Source of the DNA: Breviolum minutum Mf 1.05b.01
Taxonomy: Eukaryota > Sar > Dinophyceae > Suessiales > Symbiodiniaceae
Assembly: GCA_000507305.1 (NCBI GenBank)
Contig: DF239032.1
Coordinates: forward strand, 340,111-404,110
Direction of reading: 5' to 3'
DNA length: 64,000 bases
In this document: positions 35,601-43,700 of the stretch, one piece after another
Position numbering within the stretch: the stretch's first letter is position 1
Layout: each line of letters starts with the position of its first letter
Notes under the pieces: model-generated
What the model was told of the DNA's origin: nothing
Database searches by the model: none
Seen by the model: the letters and a program-made list of their open reading frames with translations, nothing else
Program-made: the position numbers and the translations under genes

Positions 35601-36791
35601 TAAGACATATGAACTTTAAAGTGATGGTTTGGACAAGGAAACTCCTTGAAGAATATAGTCGAATATAGAAATCAACTATAGTCGGAGGGTGTTAAACTCA
35701 CAGGGTTGGAGTCGCGGATTTGTTTTGGGGTTCCCTAAGAATCAGCCGGGATCTCAAGTCACTGGTGGTCTGGAGATCCCGGACCCCTGCCATACACATC
35801 CAAACCCCTCTACCTATGGCAGGGTTACCCGTGATTCTTAGGGTTGATGCATTCCCCAATCTTTTGCAGCATGGAGGACTGGCAGTGGGAAGACTCATAC
35901 CATCTTTGGACCACCTGGTGTGTTGACAGAGCACGAGTACCATCAAGGTGCCGTCCGTTCCCACGCCAAACAAACGCCGTTGAGTTGCGGTGAAGTGTTT
36001 CTGAATGTTTGGAACTTTTGCTTTAACCCCCACAAAATGTGGGGTGAAAACGGAAAATTGTCCACAAATTACGAAACTTTCCACTTAAGGTCAACCTAGA
36101 TTTGGTACAGATGTATATGGAATGGCTTGTAGAAAACTTGCTACTTTTTTCATATAGGGCTTCAAAGCACCGATTTGAATAAATGGCTCATTATAAGGAT
36201 CCATTATTAACAGATTCTACTCCAACAATCGCCGAACAAATTTCAGTTGGTGGATTATGCATTAATTATGCCGTTTATCCAGATGTTTTATCTCTCTTTT
36301 TTTAACAAGGTGACATGAGCCCCCAATAAATGGCCATAAACGGTTAACTGAGGTCCAAAAACCCCTACTTATAAGGGGCCCCCATCATGTCAACTCGATT
36401 CAAAAATTCGAGCATTTTTTTAGGGGCCGGTCCTCGTAACAAGTTTACTATGTAATAAGATCCCTATGTTAAAGGATATTCTACTCCAACAATGGCCCGA
36501 ACAATTTTTGGGTTGGTGAATTGACATAAAAATTATGTCGTGGAAAGCCAGATGTTTTATTTTTTTCACGATTTTACCAAATTTTCGGTCCCTCTTGTTG
36601 GCTGGTCCATTACTTCTCCATGGGTTGTCATCCAAGGTGAGGATGGGAGGCCACCATTGTCCTGGGGCTTTTTTCCTTACGCTGCGCTATCAATGTTGAC
36701 CGCTTTACAACGGAAAGGGCTATCCAAGCGAGCGCAATTGAAAGTCAGTGTGGTGGAAATTTATTTGGAACCTTGGGCAGGAAAAAAGGGG
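32669..36791 (+). CDS. Kinesin motor-domain gene (3' part missing)
   Basis: Exons read on the + strand in motor-domain order: about 32669-32748 (VCARVRPCADGEASE, like the xxRVRP strand), 33166-33238 (DLVFDPTVSQGEVLE), 35460-35507 (FLEEPGFSSIVLAYGQ), 35877-35947 (TGSGKTHTIFGPPGVL) and 36637 to about 36780 (LKVSVVEIYLEP). The P-loop GQTGSGKTHT is rebuilt exactly across a 369-bp intron with a GA donor, and CATCAAG/GTGAGG rejoins in phase across the next intron. Kinesins move cargo along microtubules using ATP. Switch I (SSRSH), switch II (DLAGSE) and all later parts are absent, and the minus-strand gene array begins about 230 bp on. The gene is therefore either truncated here or continues past the window. 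Confidence 0.85.
32883..32989. repeat. MITE-like element, family F
   Basis: Starts GATGGTTTCAAAGG, ends GGTTCAACCACCAACTAG, and has TTTATTTTCAAACCC and CCAATTTGACTGG inside. It lies in a kinesin intron. Confidence 0.65.
33550..33664. repeat. MITE-like element, family A, full length
   Basis: Arms CACCCTCCCTGAAAGTAACA and TGTTAGTTTCAAGGAGGGTA with internal CCCCTGAAAATAGG and CATTTTCAGG. It lies in the large kinesin intron 33239-35459. Confidence 0.85.
33842..33962. repeat. MITE-like element, family A, full length
   Basis: Arms TACCCTCCCTGGAACTAACA and TGTTAGTTTTCAGTGAAGGTA. Only 180 bp separate it from the previous copy, in the same kinesin intron. Confidence 0.8.
34203..34305. repeat. MITE-like element, family A variant
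   Basis: AACCTGAAAACTAACATTTG with internal AAGGGACTATTTCAAATAGG, closely matching the 6784-6890 copy, and a right arm CAGGGGACATTTGTCAGTTTT. Confidence 0.7.
34417..34556. repeat. MITE-like element with 19-bp perfect terminal inverted repeats
   Basis: TACTGTTGATGCTTCAGAA at the left end and TTCTGAAGCATCAACAGTA at the right end are exact inverted repeats. The core shows no other family motif. No second copy was seen in the window. Confidence 0.85.
35308..35412. repeat. MITE-like element, family A/B intermediate
   Basis: CACACCCCCGAAGTTTAACA faces TGTTAAACTTCCAGGGGGT. AGCCCCTGAAAA / TTTTCAGGGGCT lies inside. It ends less than 50 bp before the acceptor of the 35460 kinesin exon. Confidence 0.8.
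35732..35843. repeat. Inverted-repeat element inside a kinesin intron
   Basis: TCCCTAAGAATCA and TGATTCTTAGGG arms, with inner arms GGGATCTC / GAGATCCC and CCTGCCAT / ATGGCAGG. It fills about one third of the 369-bp intron that separates the two halves of the kinesin P-loop. Confidence 0.75.
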
Positions 36792-36937
36792 TGATTGTTT
36801 CAAATCTGCTTTTTCTACTTTCAAATCTGCTTTTTTTCCCTGAAACTTCAAGCATTTTTTCCCTGTGCCTGCTTGAATCCTATCTCCACTTGTGGAAGAC
36901 AGGTAAAAAAAAGCCATGTGAAACACAAGATGCAGTA

Positions 36938-37015
36938 CCAGGAGCGCTTCTGAATCTTTCAGAAGTAGCTCCTGGTGAATGCTATCCTGAGCGCTTCCTT
37001 TAGAAGTAGCTCAGG
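36938..37015. repeat. Twin hairpins just after the zinc-finger gene stop
   Basis: Hairpin 1 (36938-36975) pairs CCAGGAGC-GCTTCTGA with TCAGAAG-TA-GCTCCTGG. Hairpin 2 (36986-37015) pairs CCTGAGC-GCTTC with GAAG-TA-GCTCAGG. Both have the same two-base bulge (TA) and the same AGCGCTTC/GAAGTAGCT core, 10 bp apart. On the minus strand they follow the stop codon by a few bases. They could be an RNA 3'-end structure or the terminal hairpins of a mobile unit. Confidence 0.7.
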
Positions 37016-37019
37016 ACAT

Positions 37020-38181
37020 TCAGCGCTGGTGCCATCTCTGCCAGCAATGCCAGCTGTGTTGCTGCCTAGCCCAGCGATCACCGTGTGCCAGGAGCTTTCC
37101 ACACCATTGGCACTTTTCCTTGGCAGGCCGTAGCCCTGCTGCTGCAAGGCACTTGCTGCTATTTTGCATATGGGCGTCCATGCTTGCCTTGTCTCCGGCT
37201 GGATGGCCCGTGCCTTTCACCAACTGCCCACAGCGTTGGCAAATCAAACCGCCGTGACGGTGACCTTTCCCGCGGGATAGGGCTTTGCCTTTGTTTTTCC
37301 CGTCCCGTTGTCCATGACCTTTTCTTTTCCACTGGGGGGATCTGGAGGGGGTCCTTGGTCGTCGTGAACTTCTGGATCTCTGTCGAGGTGTACGAGGTGT
37401 ACTGGACCTGGCGCCATCAGGGCTTNTGCGTAGCTTCTGGCAAGCCTGCCCCATCTGTTTGCACTGCTTTGTCTTCAAAAAAGGGTGGCCTGGGCCCTTG
37501 TTTCGCTTGAGATAGGACGACTGGAAGATCGCCACTTGCAGCAGCTTCAGCTAACACTTGTTTCACAGCAGTGCGCACGGAATCAAGATAGCTTCCTGAG
37601 CTATCTGGCTGCACATTCTGCGCTGCACGGCTTGCAGTAGCAGGTGCTGATATGTCTGCTGGCTTGGCTTCATGTGGCCCTGTGGCCATTGGTTGTGGTT
37701 GCGCTGCCTGGGCAGTAGCATCCAAACACGCAGCGGCGCATGGCACTGGTGGTGCTGGTGCTGTTGCTTGTGCTGCTTGCGGCTGTGGCGTTGCATTAAG
37801 CAAAAGTTGATGCGCCTCTTGGATGCTAGCAGAGTTCTGCTGCATCTTTTGCAATATCACTGATGCTTCTGCATCTCCTGCTTTTGCAATCTCTTGCAGC
37901 TTGCCTTCCACATAACTGTCCACGCTGCTGCGAAACCTTTCCACTGCCATTTCTTCAAATGGTCTCGTTGCTTGTTTCCCAGCGCCTTTGCCTTGCACTT
38001 GGCTAACCTGAAGGTAGCTGGGTTTAGCTGCTTTGGCAGTAGAAGGCCCGGTGCATTTCCACGCTGGCAAATCACCAGTAGTGGCCGCACTTTTGGTTGG
38101 GGCAGGATTTTTGCTAGGCGGTGGCGGCAGGTGAAAAGTACCACTTGCCTGGCTTTTTGGAGGTGTTCCCTTAGGTGCCAT
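37020..38181 (-). CDS. C2HC zinc-finger, Arg/Ser-rich protein (about 386 aa, split by an N)
   Basis: A single intronless gene that appears as two frames because of one undetermined base at 37426. The N-terminal frame (38181 down to the N) is Pro/Ala/Gln-rich, with a helical stretch containing EGKLQEIAKAGDAEA. The C-terminal frame (down to TGA at 37020) has an Arg-Ser-Pro tract like SR proteins and a Lys-Gly tract. It then has two possible C2HC fingers: CQRC with a later His and Cys (SMDAHMQNSSKC), and CQWC with QQHSWHC. RNA or DNA binding is inferred from composition. It is the last of four same-strand genes and ends at the twin hairpins. Correcting the N to restore one frame is an assumption. 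Confidence 0.7.
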
Positions 38182-38416
38182 CGTGCTGGCGTGCCTTGAG
38201 CCCGACCCTTGTAAAGAAAAAAACCTGAAACAACCGCCAGGAAGAAAACAGTGACAAGGTAACTAAGATTTAACTTCTGAGGGTGGTAAAGAAGGAGGTG
38301 ACAAGTAGATCTTAATGTACCATCAACAAATCCAAATGGTCATGCTTCCTGACTTATCTTACTAATTACTTTTCTCGTTTTGAAGGGAAACAGTTGGTCT
38401 TGTCAGTCAGTGTCAC

Positions 38417-38670
38417 TCAGTCCTGTCCTATGGCCCTGCTTTTTTCCATGTCCTTTGCGCGCTGCGTAAGCGGTAGCGTGTGCTGCATGGTGCAGTGCAG
38501 CCAGTCCCGTCCTATGGCCCTGCTTTTAAAATTGCGCGCCGCGTTGAAGTAAGCGGTAGCGTGTGTTGCATGGTGCAGCCAGTCCCGTCCTATGGCCCTG
38601 CTTTTTTCCATTTCCTTTGCGCGCCGCGTTGAAGTAAAGCGGTAGCGTTTGCTGCATGGTGCAGCCAGCG
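38417..38670. repeat. Three tandem copies of a 78-84 bp repeat between two minus-strand genes
   Basis: Units begin with GTCCTATGGCCCTGC at 38425, 38509 and 38587 and share TTGCGCGC, AAGCGGTAGCGT and TGCATGGTGCAGCCAG. The second lacks part of the TTTCCATTTCC block. They lie directly after the stop of the 1189-aa gene, so they may be its 3' untranslated region or a transcript-processing signal. Confidence 0.85.
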
Positions 38671-38686
38671 GCAATGTCATGACAGG

Positions 38687-41600
38687 TTACGCCAGGAGCT
38701 CAATGGCCTGCCCTGGTGGTACCTGAAAATTCTTTGTCAACATGACAATTGGTCTCACGGGGGACAGGCCACGATCAGTCCACTTCACACACCAAACCAC
38801 TTTGCTGAGCTTGGTGTCCCAATGCCCTGGGTCCAAGCAACCAGCCAGGCTGGTATAAGGAAGATTGACCTCAACACCGTTTTTTTCTTTCTGCTCTTCC
38901 TTCACTGGTGCGCTCTCTGATCGAAATAGGGTTGAAAATTTCAATACCGTTTCGAACCATTTAGCGTTGTCAGACCGCGGCTTCTCTTTAAGATCGTGGT
39001 ACAAGATTTTCACCTCCAGAGGGGAGACTGCACGCTTGGCAGCTACAACTGCTTCCAAGGTTTGCAGCTTTCCATCCAGGAAGACCAAAGAGTCGGCGTC
39101 CTTCACATGGAATACCACGTCAGATGGCCGAGGCCCGTCATCGGCACTGCCCTGACCCTTTTCCTTGCGCATGTGCCATTTGCCTTTGTAGTATCCGGCA
39201 ATGTGAGTACCAGTGCTGCATTGCAAAGGATCAGTGGTGTTCCGATTGCAAATAAAAATCCGCTTCCCCACTGCAATCACAAGTTGCCCGAAACTTTTCT
39301 TGTTACCGCATGGAAAGTTACCGCCCCAACACAAAGGGGTGGGCAACTCTTCAAGACGGATGGCTGTGACTTCTTCTGCCTCGCCTGATTTTATCTTTTT
39401 TGCCGGACGTCCAACTTCTCCTACTTCTGGAGCGCCTGTGACCTCCCGCTTTTTGCCTTGGGCCTCGTTTTTTTCTTCAGCAGCAATGTCAAGGAAGCCT
39501 TTGTCTCGAGTCTGGCTGAGCCATTCACGAAATTTGCCTCCAAATTCGTGGTGGTCATGCCAAGCGGCTACTAAACGGTCGGGCGTTTTCAAGCTCGGCA
39601 GCCCGTCGCTGCATTTCTTGGTTGACCATCCCAGCGTTGTCAACTCTGGCTTGCCAGGGAGCGCCGACACAAGTTCTGTCGGTAGCTCTGCTGGTGCGAG
39701 CGGAGAAGTTTGTGGTGGTAACGGCAAAGAACCCTGCAAGAACTTTTCGGACAAATGTGTGCCCAAATGATACTTTTGCCACTCAAGCTCGCCTTCACTC
39801 TGGGAGAAGCCTAAGTAATACGTGGGCAAGTTCAAGCTCTGTCGTACCTCGTACGCAGCCTTGGCGAACTCCAAGGTATGTGTGCTGAGGTCGACAAGTA
39901 ACAAAGCTGCTCTCTCTGATTCTGCAAGTCCACTGCAAAAAGCGGTGAGTATTTTGCTTGCGGCTGTAACACCAATCTGCTGATGTTTCTCAACTTGGCT
40001 GGCGTGTGTTGTGACATCTGTGGTTGTTGGCAACGCAGTCTCGGACATGTCTTGGATCACGTGCATCTCTGCTGATGTGATTTGAGGGATGTCAGTCAAC
40101 ACTGCTTGTCTCATGACTGGGGCCCCCTTCCATGTGGCATTGCACTGTTCATATGCATCTGTTGAGGAACTTGGCATAACAAGGATCCCTGGCTGCAATA
40201 GACTTCGCTTTTCGCGACCGTCGTTGCGACCGCTGTATGCAAGTGCAAAGCGTTGGTCTGTATTCAAGGAAGCATTCGCCAATGAATCCATGCACTTCTT
40301 CTCGACCTTATACAGGCTTCCTTTCTGGTAGAAATGTACTGGTGTAAGCACTGCCCCAATGCCACGCCACTCAGAATTCGCCAGAGCCCCGAGCAAATTT
40401 GCTTGCCTGGTTGGAATTGACCCTTGAAATATTGCCGGTGCGGCCCAATTCAAGATGCACATGCAACGAACTTGTTCAGTGGCTAGTTGGTTGATGCGTC
40501 CGATGTGAGCCACTGTGTCCTTCACCACTTGCATGTTTGGGGCATCTGAATTTTCGTTCCAAATCTGCAAGTTCATCATCCACGAAGGGCCACGTTCATC
40601 GTCAAAAATGCTTTCTGCAATTTCTCTTGCCCGACTGTGTCTGGCTGAGCTGTGCTGCAGCCTCTGAAAATACAGCGCTGCGTCTCTGTCCGCGCATTTG
40701 TTGCGCCAAACGCTATAGCTGTCAACATCTAGCTGCATGCTGGTCATGTTTAATTCGAATGTTTGCTTCTCAAGCTGCCCTGGCGTGATCTTAGGACCAT
40801 GGCCAAGCTGGGTCATCTTGCCATCTCTTTTTGCCAAACTCTCAGCAATTGCAGCCTTGAAGCACGCCAGGTCCGCTGGCTGCCAATTTTTGCGGCATTC
40901 GCTGACAGCGCCCTGCAAATCCAACTCCAAGTTGGTGTTGCCATCCAGAAATGGCTTCAGAATGTCTTCTTTCTGGCAAGCGAGGGGATGTTGCTCGTTC
41001 GCTTCGTAGTACGCAGACAGAAGCAACTGTGACATCATCACTGCATCTTCGCAATCTGCTTGCTTCAGTGGGGCTCTGATTCGTGGATCCTTGCGCGTGT
41101 GCAAGTGGTGCACATAGCGCACGAACAGCAAGAACCCCTCCTGAGTGATTGCCAAACGGCGTTGCCAATGTTTGTCGCCATTGCATCGTGGCATGTAGCC
41201 GGGCATGATTTTTTTGTTGCCAAAACATTTGTCTGTGAAGGCAGATTGGTCCGGTCCAAACTCTGAAATGTGTTGGATTAGGATCTCCATGCAGTCTGTG
41301 GGTAAATCTAGCAGAGCCAGCACAGATGTTTTTTTTCCACCTGTCAGTCCTGCTGCCGCAGTGCTGGATTCGTTCCAGCGCCGAATGATTTCGGTAGGTG
41401 AGAGACCTTTTTGCTTTAAGTTCATCAGTTTGGATGCCCAAGTGATGACATCGTGCATTTTCCTGATGGAGCCTCTGGCTGAGAGTCGCGCGTTCTCCAA
41501 AGCGATGGAGGTCTGATCTGTTGCAGCAATGCCCAGCCGGCATGTCACTGCCAGCATGGACTGGAACAGTGTTGGGCTGAATGCATCCAAGTCCACTTTG

Positions 41601-42256
41601 AGCACATACATGGCCACATGCGCCAGCATCAGAAGACTGGTAGCACGGGCGGCTCCCTTCACGTAGCACGAAAAAAACAATGGCTCCTTTGTCTGACTGC
41701 ATTTGTATACCTTGTCTTCTGGTCCTTGGTACAGCAGCAAAGGTTCAGCTGCAGTCATCACGGAGTTCGTGAGGTATTCATCCAGCAGCTGGTTTGCGGT
41801 AATCTTGAATGTGGGTGGTTTGCTAGAGCATCCATCTGCCCACCCAAGATGCCACAGACTCAGCTTAAATGTCGCTGAAGGATCAACATCTCTTGGCAAA
41901 GTGCACCCTTCCAAATAGACAAAATCCTGTCGTTTGGGGAAATGCATTTGCAAATCTTTGGCAAATGTGCTCCACTTGCTGTTGGGGTGTGCACCTAGCG
42001 CACTTTTGAGATACTGTGGCGGGCCACCATGAGTATCGAGCAAGGAAGCACATGTGCTGAGCACAACCTCTTTCCAGTTCGCCTCTGTGATGGGCCCATT
42101 CATGGATGATGCCAATGATCCGCAAGACGGAGCAGGTGGCATTTCCACTTTGGCCTCAGCCGCATCCTCCGCTCCAGCTTTTGGAGTAGGAGACTCTTTC
42201 TTTTCATTGTTGTCTTCGTCTACTTCCATTTTTGCACCCGCATCCTGGCCCTCCAT
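38687..42256 (-). CDS. 1189-aa intronless protein of unknown function
   Basis: One uninterrupted frame of 1189 codons. An in-frame TAG stands eleven codons before the first ATG, which supports this start. The first 45 residues are Asp/Glu/Lys/Pro-rich and unstructured. Residues of about 60-900 look like a folded, alpha-helical protein with many Trp and Cys. Near residue 945 is GRPAKKIKSGEAEE, an AT-hook-like or nuclear-localisation stretch. A second globular part follows to the C-terminus and contains CWGGNFPCGNKKSFGQLV. I recognise no catalytic motif. It resembles long multi-copy proteins seen in dinoflagellate genomes, but I cannot name a family. The absence of introns, beside the heavily spliced genes on both sides, suggests a retro-copied or mobile origin. 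Confidence 0.85.
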   Translation of the reverse strand: MEGQDAGAKMEVDEDNNEKKESPTPKAGAEDAAEAKVEMPPAPSCGSLASSMNGPITEANWKEVVLSTCASLLDTHGGPPQYLKSALGAHPNSKWSTFAKDLQMHFPKRQDFVYLEGCTLPRDVDPSATFKLSLWHLGWADGCSSKPPTFKITANQLLDEYLTNSVMTAAEPLLLYQGPEDKVYKCSQTKEPLFFSCYVKGAARATSLLMLAHVAMYVLKVDLDAFSPTLFQSMLAVTCRLGIAATDQTSIALENARLSARGSIRKMHDVITWASKLMNLKQKGLSPTEIIRRWNESSTAAAGLTGGKKTSVLALLDLPTDCMEILIQHISEFGPDQSAFTDKCFGNKKIMPGYMPRCNGDKHWQRRLAITQEGFLLFVRYVHHLHTRKDPRIRAPLKQADCEDAVMMSQLLLSAYYEANEQHPLACQKEDILKPFLDGNTNLELDLQGAVSECRKNWQPADLACFKAAIAESLAKRDGKMTQLGHGPKITPGQLEKQTFELNMTSMQLDVDSYSVWRNKCADRDAALYFQRLQHSSARHSRAREIAESIFDDERGPSWMMNLQIWNENSDAPNMQVVKDTVAHIGRINQLATEQVRCMCILNWAAPAIFQGSIPTRQANLLGALANSEWRGIGAVLTPVHFYQKGSLYKVEKKCMDSLANASLNTDQRFALAYSGRNDGREKRSLLQPGILVMPSSSTDAYEQCNATWKGAPVMRQAVLTDIPQITSAEMHVIQDMSETALPTTTDVTTHASQVEKHQQIGVTAASKILTAFCSGLAESERAALLLVDLSTHTLEFAKAAYEVRQSLNLPTYYLGFSQSEGELEWQKYHLGTHLSEKFLQGSLPLPPQTSPLAPAELPTELVSALPGKPELTTLGWSTKKCSDGLPSLKTPDRLVAAWHDHHEFGGKFREWLSQTRDKGFLDIAAEEKNEAQGKKREVTGAPEVGEVGRPAKKIKSGEAEEVTAIRLEELPTPLCWGGNFPCGNKKSFGQLVIAVGKRIFICNRNTTDPLQCSTGTHIAGYYKGKWHMRKEKGQGSADDGPRPSDVVFHVKDADSLVFLDGKLQTLEAVVAAKRAVSPLEVKILYHDLKEKPRSDNAKWFETVLKFSTLFRSESAPVKEEQKEKNGVEVNLPYTSLAGCLDPGHWDTKLSKVVWCVKWTDRGLSPVRPIVMLTKNFQVPPGQAIELLA

Positions 42257-42457
42257 GGCCTGGATGATGGTTCGTTGTCCCGGTCCCTAAGACTTCCTAC
42301 TAGCTGCGTGCAAGTCGTGTTGTCTGCGTGTGTGCGCTGAGTGTTTGCGTTAGTAATGTGAATTTGTGCCTGAAATTTGACAAATTTCATGTAGCCTGTC
42401 AAGACTGACGAATCTGTGTATTGAGCCAGGCCAACAGGTGAGGAAAACCAAAAATAT
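42257..42457. other. 5' flank of the 1189-aa gene up to the transposon end
   Basis: Two hundred bases with no gene. It would be the leader or promoter of the 1189-aa gene. The large inverted-repeat element starts at its far end, so the insertion may have displaced the natural upstream region of this gene. Confidence 0.5.
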
Positions 42458-42775
42458 GTTACATTGGTGGCATCTGACCCTAGATTTGTGACAACTAACC
42501 CTGGCTCAACTAAGAAAAAGTGAATGCAAAGTATCTTCTCTGATCTTTGCTGCTGTTGTGGACACTGTCTTTTTCAATCATGAAACATGATCATCTCTGA
42601 TCTTTGCTGCTGTTGTGGCGACTGTCGTGTCAATCATGCAACCTGATCATCTCTGATCTTTGCTGCTGCCTTTCGCGCCTGACCTCATTGCCTCCTTGTC
42701 TTTGTGCAAACATGACAGCAAGATACAAAAACATGTTCGTCTAGACATGGTTTGGGCCAACAATATGATATTTTG
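42458..42775 (+). repeat. Left terminal inverted repeat with three 56-bp subterminal repeats
   Basis: After the outer ~80 bp (GTTACATTGG ... CTCAACTAAGAAAAAG) the motif TCTCTGATCTTTGCTGCTG recurs at about 42537, 42594 and 42650. The units also contain CAATCATGAAACATGATCAT, itself partly palindromic. Further in, CATGGTTTGGGCCAACA is shared with the right end. Such repeats commonly act as transposase binding sites, but that is inference here. Confidence 0.85.
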
Positions 42776-43700
42776 GTATTTCCACTGGGTGTATATTTAT
42801 ATGTATATGAATATGTTTTTTGGGTTCAAAGCCCCACCCGCACCCGTGGCAACAGAGGTTGCTAAGGATTTGATTTCAAATCAAGTGCAGAGCTCAGCTG
42901 ATCTCAATCCAGTTTGTAATATCTTTTGGATGAGCTCACAAAGACAAAAACCAAGATATAGAATCTAGAAGAAATGTGAAAAAATAAACAATGAGATTAC
43001 CGGCCATGTTATGGAGCGGTTATGCACCAATCATGTATAGATATATGCAAATAATATCCAGATTAATAGTAGCCATGACACCCACCCAGGTGATGAACCA
43101 TTAGTATCGCCAGTGGCAGTCACTGAAGTCTTGGAGGACAGGGGTGCTGCCCTCCTTTCTGTTGTGAATTCATTTTTGTTTTCATGATGTGATGATGAAG
43201 GCCTTCAAGACCATGGCTAGTTTTTTTGATACATCCCCAATTCCCATTTCAGTTTTTTGGTAGAGCTATTTCACTATCCCTGCCATGTTCTCCAGGACCT
43301 TTTCAATCGATTGGGGGAGGACATGATTCTACCGAAGGCGAGGGCCCTTAAAAATCTTTTTTTGTTCCATCTACATCTCTCGTCATTGTTTTGCTACCAA
43401 TGTTCCAGGACTCCAATTTTTAAGGGACGTTCAATCTCAAAAGGGACAAATTGAATGAAATGTCTACTTGAAGTTTCCCTTTAAAATTTGAAGTCCGTTC
43501 ACATGGATAGAAAAAAATCTCTTCTTATATAAATATTTTTGAAATAACAAACATTATATATTGAAATTTGCCTTTTCAACTTCCTGACATGATTGAATCC
43601 TCAAGTTGTCCTTGAATCCATAATCGGTGACCCAAGTCCTTGATGCACCAAATGCAGGCCTGAGCGCTGCAGAACTGAACTAGCTGGGCGCCCAAACGCT
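42776..43700. other. Leader region between left inverted repeat and methyltransferase gene
   Basis: No exon supported. AT-rich, with no repeat family of the left half of the window. It may contain the promoter and 5' untranslated exons of the methyltransferase gene. Confidence 0.4.

Noticed and set aside
39213-39770. 185-aa plus-strand ORF opposite the 1189-aa gene
   Set aside because: Antisense shadow of the long coding frame, with no independent splice or motif evidence.
40842-41702. 286-aa minus-strand ORF
   Set aside because: It overlaps the 1189-aa gene in a shifted frame on the same strand. The longer frame has the supported start and better composition.
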